A DNA stretch of 64,000 nucleotides from an uncultured Eubacteriales bacterium (GTDB lineage: Bacteria > Bacillota > Clostridia > Christensenellales > UBA1242): positions 3,583-67,582 of the forward strand of contig CAPERS010000006.1 in NCBI GenBank assembly GCA_948607205.1, given 5' to 3'. Position 1 is the stretch's first letter. Each line of letters opens with the position of its first letter. The position numbers and the translations under genes were made by a program. Positions 51,483 to 61,300 of the stretch are shown one piece after another. The notes under the pieces were generated by a model that worked only from the letters and a program-made list of their open reading frames with translations, made no database searches and was not told the origin of the DNA.

Positions 51483-52079
51483 ATGGAAGAAAATTTTAAT
51501 AGTGAAAATTCTCAGGTTATACCAGAAGAGTCAAAGCGCAAAAATGTTGATGTTTCAAAACTTGAAGAAAAATGGTATGTGCTTCACACATTTTCAGGAT
51601 ATGAAAATGTAGCAAAAGAAAATCTTGAAACGGTTGTGGATAAGTTTAATCTTCACGACAGAATTTTTGATATTGTCATTCCAATGGAAGATGTGGTTGA
51701 AGAGAAAAATGGCAAGAAAAAACTTGTTCAAAGAAAGGCTATGCCTTGCTATATCCTTGTCAAAATGAAATACGCTGATGACCTCTGGCACAATGTGACT
51801 CTCACACGCGGAATCACTGGCTTTGTTGGTCCAAAAGGTAGACCACTTGCACTTACTGAAGAAGAAGTTATCAAACTTCGCCTTGAAAAAATCAAAGTTG
51901 AAGTTGACCTTGCTGTTGGTGACACAATCGAAGTTATCGAAGGCGCACTCAATGGCATGATTGGCAAAATTCAATCAGTTGACAGCGAAAACGGAACTCT
52001 TACTGCACTTGTTGAAATGTTTGGAAGAGAAACTGCGGTTGACCTTCAATTTGCACAAGTTCGCAAGGTAAATAATTAA
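51483..52079 (+). CDS. nusG: transcription elongation factor NusG
   Basis: A 198-residue protein. NGN domain: EKWYVLHTFSGYENVAKENL (about 23-42) and the PGYIL-like element MPCYILVKMKY. C-terminal KOW domain: VGDTIEVIEGALNGMIGKIQ (about 143-162). A 20-residue acidic N-terminal extension precedes NGN. ATG 51483 follows AAAGGTGG, 9 bp after secE. A terminator follows the gene, so rplK is on another transcript. Confidence 0.95.
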   Translation: MEENFNSENSQVIPEESKRKNVDVSKLEEKWYVLHTFSGYENVAKENLETVVDKFNLHDRIFDIVIPMEDVVEEKNGKKKLVQRKAMPCYILVKMKYADDLWHNVTLTRGITGFVGPKGRPLALTEEEVIKLRLEKIKVEVDLAVGDTIEVIEGALNGMIGKIQSVDSENGTLTALVEMFGRETAVDLQFAQVRKVNN

Positions 52080-52082
52080 ATT

Positions 52083-52125
52083 AAAAAAGTTGAGTCAATA
52101 TCAAAAATAGGGTATTGACTTTTTT
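52083..52125 (+). terminator. nusG terminator
   Basis: GTCAATA (52094-52100) and TATTGAC (52113-52119) arms, then six T. The right arm doubles as the -35 of the next promoter. Confidence 0.7.
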
Positions 52126-52143
52126 GATTAAGTGTGATAAAAT
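52115..52143 (+). promoter_or_regulatory. promoter of the 52-residue gene
   Basis: TTGACT (52115-52120), 17 bp, TAAAAT (52138-52143), nested in the nusG terminator. Confidence 0.65.
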
Positions 52144-52169
52144 ATAGTCATCAAAGGAGGAATAAAATT

Positions 52170-52328
52170 ATGTCAAACACATTTGAAGTAAAAAAATCAG
52201 TTGAAGAGGAAGTAAACAAGAGAACAGAAATTAATGAGCAGGCTGAAAAAGCTGGTTTTGTTTACATGAACGGAAAATATGTTCGTGCTGACCGCAAGGA
52301 AATTGCTGTTGAGGAAATGGGAAGATAA
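52170..52328 (+). CDS. small unknown protein between nusG and rplK
   Basis: A 52-residue acidic/charged peptide (FEVKKSVEEEVNKRTEINEQ, then GFVYMNGKYVRADRKE). No family recognised. It is accepted because it has its own promoter, an AAAGGAGG site 6-7 nt before the ATG, and protein-like codon use. It lies in the gap where nusG and rplK are normally adjacent. Confidence 0.65.
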   Translation: MSNTFEVKKSVEEEVNKRTEINEQAEKAGFVYMNGKYVRADRKEIAVEEMGR

Positions 52329-52350
52329 TCAAAAATTTCTTCAATAATGC

Positions 52351-52379
52351 TTGACAATTAAGGTTAAAGCGAGTATAAT
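52351..52379 (+). promoter_or_regulatory. rplK-rplA promoter
   Basis: TTGACA (52351-52356), 17 bp, TATAAT (52374-52379), a perfect consensus. Confidence 0.85.
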
Positions 52380-52383
52380 AAAA

Positions 52384-52448
52384 GCGTTGAAACTATGTTT
52401 CGGCGTTTTTTTGTGGGAGATGGGAACTGCAACCCGTCAATGCACCAC
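52384..52448 (+). promoter_or_regulatory. rplK leader: attenuator hairpin and putative L1-binding site
   Basis: First hairpin: GCGTTGAAAC-TAT-GTTTCGGCGT with seven T, a factor-independent terminator right after the promoter. Second hairpin: outer GTGG/CCAC (52413-52416, 52445-52448) and inner GATGGG/CCCGTC (52419-52424, 52433-52438) around an asymmetric loop. This fits an autogenous ribosomal-protein (L1) site just before the rplK ribosome binding site. Confidence 0.6.
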
Positions 52449-52465
52449 TTAATAAGGAGGAAAAA

Positions 52466-52897
52466 ATGGCAGAGAAAAAAGTTGCTGCAATGGTTAAACT
52501 CCAATTGCCAGCAGGTAAAGCCACACCAGGACCACCAGTTGGTTCATCACTTGGACCTCACGGTATCAATATCGCTGGTTTTACCAAAGAATTCAATGAG
52601 AAGACAGCTTCTCAAGCAGGGCTTATCATCCCTGTTGTGATAACTATCTATGCAGATAGAAGTTTCACATTCGTGCTGAAAACTCCACCAGCAGCCGTTC
52701 TTATCAAGAAGGCAATCGGTTTGGAAACAGGTTCAGCCGCACCAAACAAAACAAAAGTCGGAAAAATCACAAAATCGCAAATTAAACAAATTGCTGAAAC
52801 AAAATTGCCAGACCTCAACTGCACATCAATTGAGTCTGCAATGTCTATGATTGAAGGCGCAGCAAGAAGTATGGGCGTTACAGTTGTGGAAGACTAA
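52466..52897 (+). CDS. rplK: 50S ribosomal protein L11
   Basis: A 143-residue L11. The N-terminal domain has [17 protein letters not shown] and [17 protein letters not shown]. The C-terminal rRNA-binding domain has [17 protein letters not shown] and the end region [12 protein letters not shown] 52466 follows AAGGAGG. rplA follows 11 bp later. Confidence 0.97.
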   Translation: MAEKKVAAMVKLQLPAGKATPGPPVGSSLGPHGINIAGFTKEFNEKTASQAGLIIPVVITIYADRSFTFVLKTPPAAVLIKKAIGLETGSAAPNKTKVGKITKSQIKQIAETKLPDLNCTSIESAMSMIEGAARSMGVTVVED

Positions 52898-52908
52898 GGA
52901 GGGCAAGC

Positions 52909-53589
52909 ATGAAACAAACTAAGAAACAAAAACAAACTCTCTCAATGCTCACACCTGGCGCTAAAGACATCGCTAGTGGCGTTGAATCACTTCTCGCACT
53001 TCCTAAAGCCAAGTTTGACGAAACAGTTGAACTTCACGTTCGTCTTGGCGTTGACGGAAGAAATGCTGACCAACAAGTTCGTGGCGTATGTATTTTGCCT
53101 CACGGAACTGGTAAGAGCCTTAAAGTTTTGGTTATTGCCAAAGGTGACAAGGCTGATGACGCTGTTAAAGCTGGTGCTGACTATGTTGGCGCAGAAGACA
53201 TCGTTGCAAAAATCCAAGGCGGATGGATTGACTTTGACGTTTGTATCACAACTCCTGACATGATGGGCGTTGTAGGAAGAGTTGCAAGAGTTCTCGGACC
53301 AAAAGGTTTGATGCCAAACCCAAAGAGCGGAACTGTTACAATGGACGTTAAAAAGGCAATCAGTGATGCTAAGGCTGGTAAAGTTGAATACAGACTTGAC
53401 AAGAACAACAATGTTCACGTTATTATCGGAAAGGTATCTTTCGGAAAAGACAAACTTGTTGACAACTTCAACACTGTTATTGAAGCACTTGTTAAGGCTA
53501 AGCCTGCAGCTGCAAAGGGAACATACTTAAAGAGCGTGACAATCGCATCTTCTATGGGACCTGGAATAAAGATTTCAGTTAATGCGTAA
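52909..53589 (+). CDS. rplA: 50S ribosomal protein L1
   Basis: A 226-residue L1 with the two-domain fold: [20 protein letters not shown], then [14 protein letters not shown], and the signature [21 protein letters not shown]1 binds 23S rRNA at the stalk and, in many bacteria, its own operon leader. A terminator follows; rplJ-rplL, normally next, are not here. Confidence 0.97.
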   Translation: MKQTKKQKQTLSMLTPGAKDIASGVESLLALPKAKFDETVELHVRLGVDGRNADQQVRGVCILPHGTGKSLKVLVIAKGDKADDAVKAGADYVGAEDIVAKIQGGWIDFDVCITTPDMMGVVGRVARVLGPKGLMPNPKSGTVTMDVKKAISDAKAGKVEYRLDKNNNVHVIIGKVSFGKDKLVDNFNTVIEALVKAKPAAAKGTYLKSVTIASSMGPGIKISVNA

Positions 53590-53604
53590 ATAAATATCTA
53601 AATC

Positions 53605-53633
53605 AAAACACCGACATTTTTGGTCGGTGTTTT
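53605..53633 (+). terminator. rplA terminator
   Basis: AAAACACCGAC and GTCGGTGTTTT around a 7-nt loop. Confidence 0.88.
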
Positions 53634-53807
53634 GTGCTTTAAGCACTTTTTATCAACAAGCACAATTTGAAAATAATCTATATTCGTTCATGTGCCTTAG
53701 GCACTCATTATCATCAATTTTTATCAAAACTTAAATTATAACCGTTCATGTGCCTTAGTCACTTTTTATCAACAACTCGAATTAAAACCAAAAATTTTTA
53801 TTTAAGA
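53634..53807. repeat. three 58-bp tandem repeats with palindromic core
   Basis: GTGC cores at exactly 53634, 53692 and 53750: GTGCTTTAAGCAC, GTGCCTTAGGCAC and GTGCCTTAGTCAC. Each is followed by a TTATCA-type stretch, and the second and third are preceded by CGTTCAT. Same family as 2955-3131. Confidence 0.65.
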
Positions 53808-53834
53808 TAATAAGAATAGGCGAAAAAAATTATC

Positions 53835-53863
53835 TTGACAAAGTGCAATTTTTAAGTTATTAT
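53835..53863 (+). promoter_or_regulatory. promoter of the alpha-CTD-repeat gene, leaderless geometry
   Basis: TTGACA (53835-53840), 17 bp, TATTAT (53858-53863), then 5 nt to the ATG at 53869. The predicted start is within the first codon. Confidence 0.7.
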
Positions 53864-53868
53864 TAATT

Positions 53869-55227
53869 ATGAACGATATGAAAAATAAAGATATTTCAAT
53901 AACTGAAGTAAAGTTTTTCAATAACAAACAGAAAAATCAAGATGTTTGTGATTTTTTGTTGAGATGTTGTAACACGCTTGGCGAACTTTATGTTTTGATA
54001 AATAAACCAAATTTTGAAAAGTTGTGGATGAGTAAGTTTGACATAAAGGATTTAAATAAAATTTATAAAGCCTTAGAACTTAATGGATTTCATGTTTATT
54101 TTTCGCCTTCAGACAAAATAAAGGAACCTGAAAATATTTCTGTTATGCGAGTGAATTTCACGCCGAATGTTCCTAAGGATACTTTTATTAAAAACGCAAT
54201 TTTTTCAAGAGCCTCTAATTTAGGCGACCTCAGCAAGTTAAGTAAAGAAACAATTTTAAGTTTTCAAAAATTAGGCAATATATGCGTTAAAGATATAAAT
54301 GATACCTTAAAGAGTTTTGGACTTAATGAACTTATAGAAGAGTGCCCAATGATTTCCCCAACTGATAATTATCAAGACGCAAAAGAAATTTTATATAAAC
54401 AAGTTAAGTTTGGAGAAGGTGTAGTTAATTATAACATCCAAAAAGTGTTAAAGGAAAATTCAATCTTAGGTAAAAAACTTGGTGATTTAACCAGTTTGAA
54501 AAAGTCACAACTTTTGACTTGTTTCAATTTGGCTGATAAACAAGTGTCCGTTATATCAGACACTTTGAAGAGTTATGGCTTGTCTATCATTGATGATTCT
54601 GATAAATTTAGTGTTGTTGAGCCAGAAGATTGTGAGAATCCAAAGGCTTTGCTTGTTAATCAAGTCAGATTCAGCGATTCTCCAACGATTGACACTCTGG
54701 CAAGAAAAATGGTTTATAGCATTATATACCAAGCCTACGATAAAAGATTTTCATTAGACAAGAATGTAAGACAAAAATTCTTAAATAGTATGTCACAAAT
54801 TACACTTGGTGAATTGTATGAGAAGATTAACAACATAAATTTCCTTTCATACTACAAAAACACAAAAAAAGTTTTGGCAATCAAAGAAACATTAATTCGA
54901 TATGGCTTTGATGTAGAAATGCCTAAGCATGAGCAAAAGAAACTCAAATATGGATTTAAAATTTTCAGACCTGAGGAATTAAAATTCAAACTTTATAGGA
55001 TTTCGCCAGATTCAGAATTCAATTTTATTATTCATAAAATATTGCGCTATATTCTTTGCGATGGCAATAAAGAAAGATATGATAATTTCACTCTTTGTGA
55101 ATTTCTGCAGTTAGACCATGATGAACTTGCTATGAAAGTTGGCAGTGTGATAATGAAAGAAATTGACCAATCTCTTAGTGTTCACAACTTGGCATTCAAT
55201 TCGGCTATTGAAAAAGAAAAAGATTAG
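53869..55227 (+). CDS. protein of about five tandem RNA-polymerase alpha-CTD-like repeats
   Basis: A 452-residue protein with repeats starting near residues 14, 95, 179, 266 and 373, each opening with a Val-Lys/Asn/Arg-Phe strand. Repeat 2 is clearest: NLGDLSKLSKETIL, FQKLGN, then DINDTLKSFGL. This is the helix-hairpin-helix pattern of the RpoA C-terminal domain (TVGDL, then LGKKSLEEI, then L-x-x-x-GL). Repeat 3 (KLGDLTSLKKSQLL, then DTLKSYGL) and repeat 4 (TLGELYEKI, then KETLIRYGF) follow the same plan. It has no alpha N-terminal domain, signal peptide or membrane segment. There is no ribosome binding site and a leaderless promoter. It lies between rplA and a surface-protein gene. DNA or RNA polymerase binding is inferred. 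Confidence 0.7.
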   Translation: MNDMKNKDISITEVKFFNNKQKNQDVCDFLLRCCNTLGELYVLINKPNFEKLWMSKFDIKDLNKIYKALELNGFHVYFSPSDKIKEPENISVMRVNFTPNVPKDTFIKNAIFSRASNLGDLSKLSKETILSFQKLGNICVKDINDTLKSFGLNELIEECPMISPTDNYQDAKEILYKQVKFGEGVVNYNIQKVLKENSILGKKLGDLTSLKKSQLLTCFNLADKQVSVISDTLKSYGLSIIDDSDKFSVVEPEDCENPKALLVNQVRFSDSPTIDTLARKMVYSIIYQAYDKRFSLDKNVRQKFLNSMSQITLGELYEKINNINFLSYYKNTKKVLAIKETLIRYGFDVEMPKHEQKKLKYGFKIFRPEELKFKLYRISPDSEFNFIIHKILRYILCDGNKERYDNFTLCEFLQLDHDELAMKVGSVIMKEIDQSLSVHNLAFNSAIEKEKD

Positions 55228-55248
55228 GAAAATTCCTAATCTTTTTTT
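55219..55248 (+). terminator. terminator overlapping the stop of the alpha-CTD-repeat gene
   Basis: AAAGATTAGGAA (55219-55230) and TTCCTAATCTTT (55233-55244), then T residues. The TAG stop is in the left arm. Confidence 0.88.
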
Positions 55249-55312
55249 AATGCAAGAGTCAAAACTAAGTATTTGTTATCACATAAACTATTATAAGTCT
55301 TACTTTTGTTTT

Positions 55313-58300
55313 TTACTTAACTTTTGGTTTCTTTCGAAGTTTAATTGTGATGATAATTATTGCAACAGCAGCCATAACTGCAATCACAATTGCAATGATT
55401 GCCCAAGCGTTAAGAGGTGTTGTTTTGGTCACTTTGTAGGAGTAGAGAAGGACTCCGCTTTGAGTGAACACCTGAATGTAGTAAGTTCCAGATTCAGTTA
55501 TGCTCAAGCCACCGCCATAGTTTTCAAGTGTTTCTTCATTGATGTCAAATCTTGAAGAGCCAATTTGAATGTAGCAGTCGCCGATTGTTTCATAGATATT
55601 TTTTGCATTGAAATCAATGTTAATGATTCCGTCCGTGCTTCCGCCATCAGCGATTGAAACAGCAATAGGTGGAACTTGTGAATTTATCCAAAGCATGAAA
55701 GTGAATTTGCTTTCGGTGATTGGACTGTAAGATTTATCATTTGTGTTTATTGTGATAATATATCTGCCTTGACCAGTCAACTCATCCGAGAATGAAAGAA
55801 GAACTCTTGTTAAATAATCTTTATCATTGATTGTCAAAAGGTTATTGCCAATAATTTTAACAAGTTCGTCAGTTATGTCAACTCTTTCTTCAATCTTAGA
55901 ATTGTATTTCTCAATTTTTTCGATGTAGTAGTTTTTGTAAGGTGTGATTTCATATGAGAGAACTGATTCTTTTGGATTTAAAATAGTGAAAACATATTCC
56001 TCTTCGCGAATTGCAGTTGAGCTTGACTTATCCTGTGCTGAGAATGTGACTTTGTAGTAGCCCGGTTCAGTGAAAGTGTAAACATAGTTTGCAAGAGTGA
56101 AACCAGTGTATTCTTTTCCATTTTTTGTCACGTGGATTTGAGGATAGCCCGCTGTCGTGAAGTAGGTGTTAAGGTCAACAAGTGAAAGTTGAACAGCACC
56201 GTTATAAATTGCATGATTGATTGGCTCAGTCGTTTTGGCTTCAAGCGAAATTGGGTCGGTGTAGGTGACAACAAAAGGTGAAGTGTTGAGGAAGATAAGT
56301 GAGAAATAATCTCCGCTTCCAAACTTATGAACATTGTTTTCTGGCTCGGTTGAGTCGTGGAATTTGATTTGATAACTTCCTGCACGAGTCAAGTAAACAT
56401 AATTTGTGTCACTTGCTTGGTCATAATAAACAGGCATGTCTTCAAGCAGAACATATCTGCCTTGATAAAGTTTTGAAATTTCAATCTCAATTTTGTTTTC
56501 TTTGATTCCATAATGACTTGTCCAAGAAAGTTTCACTTCAGAGAAGTTTGATTTGTTTTTCTCAACGATGATACTTTCTGAATTTTTGTCAATCAGTTCC
56601 TTGCGAACACCTGATTCATTGGTGTAATATAGTTGTTTGAGGAATGAAGAACTTTTTGGAATATATATGATTGTGAAATATCCGCTTGAAACATCACTTC
56701 TATATTGATAGATATCAATCATAACATCTGTTCCAGTTGCAATTCCCTCTTCCACCAATGTTATTTGCACACCAAGTTCGTCATTTGGAATGATGTTAGG
56801 CTTTGGAATAACACTGCTGTCGCCTGGCTTTGCAGGAACTTTGTCTGAATAGCGCATGTTGACCATATAGTTTGTGTCATATTGCTTGCCGTTTGGAGCA
56901 GTGTAGACAATGTCTGATTTTTCAACTTTTTTGCCATCAACATAAATTGTGTAGAAGACTTTTGATGAATCATTGATTTGAAGAATGAAAAGAGAACATT
57001 CGTTAGTCAAAACATCTTCACTATCATATTTGGCGAGAATTAAATAGTCGCCAACGCCTGAAATAATGTAACTATTTGGATTTTTTATTTCTTCCCAAGT
57101 TTTTCCATCATCTTTTGAAATATGCAAAGAATATTTATATTGATTGAGATAAGGTTTTTGTTCATTTGTGTTTGCGCTCACGCTTGGATATGCTGAAAGC
57201 ACAACATTGTTTGAGAAAGTTGAAATCACTGATGCATTGGCCATATATGTTTTTCCGTCAAATTCAACTCTAAGGTTTTGTTGTGTGTCAGCAAGACCAA
57301 TATATTCAGAACTTGCATCTTTGAAAGTTATATAATTGCCAGTTTTCTTGTCGCTGAATTTTGGCAGTTTGTCATAGACTTTGATATACATTGTTTTTGC
57401 AATTGTGTTTGTGTCAACTTTATCAACAAGTTGAACTCTGTAAACAATGTCCGACCTATCAAATCTGATTGTGAACAGGTCTTTTGAATTTGGCTTAGAT
57501 TCAGATTTCAATGTGACAGGTTCCCAAGTGTCATTATTGTTATATTGAGATATTCTGACATTGAAGAGAGAATCTTGATAGGTGAGGATTATCGATTTGC
57601 TCGAAATGTAGGTGATGTCGCCAAGCGAGTCAACCTTTTGATAAATGTTTGCATCGCCAGTTATTTCGTCAAAGTTTTCACTGTTTGCCTTTTGATGAAC
57701 AATGGTTTTGTTTCCAAAGTTATCGATGATTGTGTATCTGATTGGCTGATTGTTTGCGCCAAGTCTGATGTAGATATACAGATACCCGTTCGCGCTATAG
57801 TTGAAGATGACTGTTTCAGTTGATTCCCAACCGTTTGGATTGCCACTTGCGTTTGTGAACGCTTTAAGTGTGCTCCACTCGCTTTTGGTTGAATCAATTT
57901 GAGTGAGTTGTTCAATTGTGATTGCAACTGGGAAGATATGGCTTTGCTCATTGCTTTCAACTTGTTCATTTGTTGGATGAGCTATTTTAAGATAAGGGTC
58001 ACCATTATCGTTTCCAGTTTCTGTTCTGAGGCTTGCATTCATGATTGAAACTTTGACATTGCTGTTTTTGCCTTCAAGTCTGTTTGCAATTTGCAAGTTG
58101 TGTTTAACATTTGATGACGCTACGCCAAAGAATAGTGTTTCAATGCCAACTTCTTCAAAGCCAAGAGTGCCATTTGAAAGGATTGAAATTTTATAAATTC
58201 GTCCTTTGTCGAGGTTAGGGCTTGTCATAAATGCTACAGTATTGTTTTGAGCGGTTGTGATATAAACTGCCCAGTCATCGTTTAAAAATTGAAGTGATTG

Positions 58301-61300
58301 GAATTTAAGGCCTGTGGAAGAATAGATATTTACGCCTTTGATAGCCTCCTCATTTGTGAGTGATTTGCTTTTTTCTTCATCAGTTAAACTTTCCAAAAGG
58401 TCGTTTGTGTAAGTGATTGCTTTTTCTGATGCAATTGCATTTGAATCAATCAGTTTAACCAGATAAACGACCATGTTGCCTGCCATGTCGCGTTCAACGA
58501 TTTCATAGTATTTGTTATTTTCAAGAGAATTTAAATACAAAAATTCAAAACTTGTATGACTTGATGAATTGTTTGAGAAGTTGTCTTTTGTCACTTGAAC
58601 ATAAGTTGTCAAATCTTCTATTTTGCGATAGAAGGCAAACTTTGTCCCAAAGTTGTCATTCTGAGAAATTTTTTGTTTCATGTCTGAGAAGAAGTTTATA
58701 TTAACCATGTAAGAATAGTTCTTAAACTGACCTTCATTTTTGGTGTAAGAATAACTTACGGTGTTCATGTCAGTGTGTTCAACTTTTTCATTTTGAGCAT
58801 TATAGAGGTCACGAGTATAACTTTCAAGGAATGCTTTGGTGAAATTTGGAACTGCATTTGTCACATTGTTCATAAGTGAAGAAAGTGTTTGGGTTGGTGC
58901 AGTGAAGTCAATATACACACGTTTTGTTGTTGTGCTGTAGTATTCTTCGTTGCCTTCGTGTCCTTCAAATTGCATTGTGATGTCAACATAATTGCCGTTC
59001 TGCCAATAGTCTTTAAGGTCAATGTCAAAAGTGTTGACTTTATTGTTTGAATTAATTTTAGTGACTGTTTCTCTATGTAAAGTTCCGCCACTTGCGCTGT
59101 AAATTGAATATCGAATTGCTTCTTTGTCAATATTTGCCAAGTATTTGTTATCAGTGTCTGTCCATCTTATCACAAGTGTTTGTGAATTTGTGAAATGGTT
59201 TCCTGTTTCTTCTTGGTTACTGTTTTTTTCTGATTCCAGTTTCATGTTTCTTGAATCAAGAATATCAAATTCAGGTTTGTTGCTTTCAATTTCAAATGAA
59301 AACTTATATGACTTTCTGATGCTGTCATCCACGCTGTTTGATGCTTGGAAAAGTTCAACAACATAACTTCCTGGTGAAGTGAATTGAACAGGTTGAGCAT
59401 TTTGGTCAACATCTTTGTCAAAAGCAGAAACTTGATAAATGCTTAAATATCCATTAACTGAATTTCCATTTGTTTTATAAAGTTTTTTGTTTCCAAAAGC
59501 ATCTGTGAAAGTTATTTGAGCATAAAGTTTATATTCGGCAATGGAAGCTCTTTGAATAAATTCTCTTGCCTCTTGTTCGTTTTTGCAAGAAATTTCAACG
59601 TCATTAATATATGCTGTTATTTTGCCTTCCTTATCAATTGTATATTTCGCACCGCCATAGTTTGAAAGTTCACTGTTGCTATAAACAGTGTAAGTGTTTG
59701 TTTTTGCGTCGTAGGAATAGTGAGTTGTGTATTTATCAGTTGGAATGTTGAGGGTGAGTGGAAGTTTGTTTGTTTCAACAGAGAAAGTTGGAGTATCGCC
59801 ATTTTGTTGTTTATAGAATGAACCTTGGTTTAAACCTTCAGCATTATATCTTGGGAATGATATTTCAAGTGATGACTGACCAGGATTGCTATACATTGAA
59901 AGCAGGATATCGCCACCAACATAACTTTCGGCTGAACTATAAGTGTCTCCATCGACTTTATTTGAAACTTGTTCTTGCGAAGAAATAACATTGAAGTTGT
60001 CAACAATCATGGTTATTTGGCGTTCAAAGTAGTCATACTTGTTGCTGTTCGGCATAGTGCGATATCTTCTTGTGAAGATATACTTGCCAGGTTCGGCATA
60101 TTTGCCAACAGTTGAAATTGGAAGTTCGATGATGTCGTCATAGTGAACTTGTGCGTCATATTTGAACACATTGTGATTGTTTATTGAAGGCTCTTCTTCA
60201 AGAGTGTAGAAGTGAGCAATGTTGTTTAAGTCGTTGTTTTCATCTTTTTTTCCAACGTTTCCTTCAAAAGTATCACTCTTTTTGGTGAAAGCATAATAAG
60301 TCATTGAAACGCTTTCAACAATTGCGCCTTCATTTGCAGGCTTAAATGAGAGAAGAATTTGCTTTTCATTAACTGAAATAGGTGTCAAAAAGCTGAGTTT
60401 ATAGTTAAGATTGCTTGAAAGGTCAAAGCCATCTTGTTTGTTTGTTGAAGTTTGTGTTCCATCTTCGTTAACATACAATAAGCCAGTGTATTCAAAGTTT
60501 GACTTGTTGAGTTCTTGGTCTTTATTGTCTGCGTAAACAATTTTTAATGCAGAAGAGTCTGATGTGACATTGATTGTCACAAATGCACTTGGTGCATTGA
60601 GATAGCCATAAACAGAATCGGCAGAGAGAAGTGTGTTTGACATATCTCTCAAAATAACTTGGTGAGTGCCTTCGCTTGCAACTGTTTCGCCGTTATCAAT
60701 TTTGAATAAGTCGATATAATATTCATTCTTCTGTTGATTTGAATCTGTGCCTTTCAGTTTGAATTGACTTTCCGTTGCTTCTTTAACGTAAACATCGTCC
60801 AAAATTTTTACTGTAATATAGTCTGATGAATAACTTGAAATTTCTGGATTTGGTGGAGTTGCTGTGGTTGTGAGTTTCTTTGAATTTTCGCTGAAGAAAG
60901 TTCTGAGCACTGAGTCAAGTTTGTCACTCTCGTTGAAAGCATTCTGTTTGACATTTTCAAAGAAATCTTCCATTCCACTTCCAGATGGATATTTAACATA
61001 AATTGCCTTGTTCTCAGCCCATTGAACGTGATAGTCATATACCTCGTTCACTGAAAGCGAATAGTTGGCAGTGAGAACTGATTTTGAATTTACGCCCGAT
61101 TCTTTGTTATATGAGTTGAGAACAAAAGTTGGTTTTGTGTTGTCAATGAAGTAAGCGTCAAAATTCACATTCCCTGCTTGGTCGTAAACTTCGAAGATAT
61201 AAAGCCCTGCAGAACTTCTGACATAACTTGCATCAATTGTTTGATTGAAGTCAACTGAGTTTGAGTAAGAAGTCCAGTCAGATGCACCAGTTTGGCTAGA

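Noticed and set aside
53634..53807. CRISPR array suggested by the 58-bp period (about 28 bp repeat plus 30 bp spacer)
   Set aside because: Repeats are too degenerate, only three units exist, the conserved part is a 13-bp palindrome, and no cas genes are in the window.
53590..53868. rplJ-rplL expected after rplA
   Set aside because: The stretch has only a terminator, repeats and a promoter; no coding potential.
55313..55420. LPXTG-type sortase anchor on the large surface protein
   Set aside because: The C terminus has a hydrophobic helix and basic tail but no LPXTG-like motif before it.
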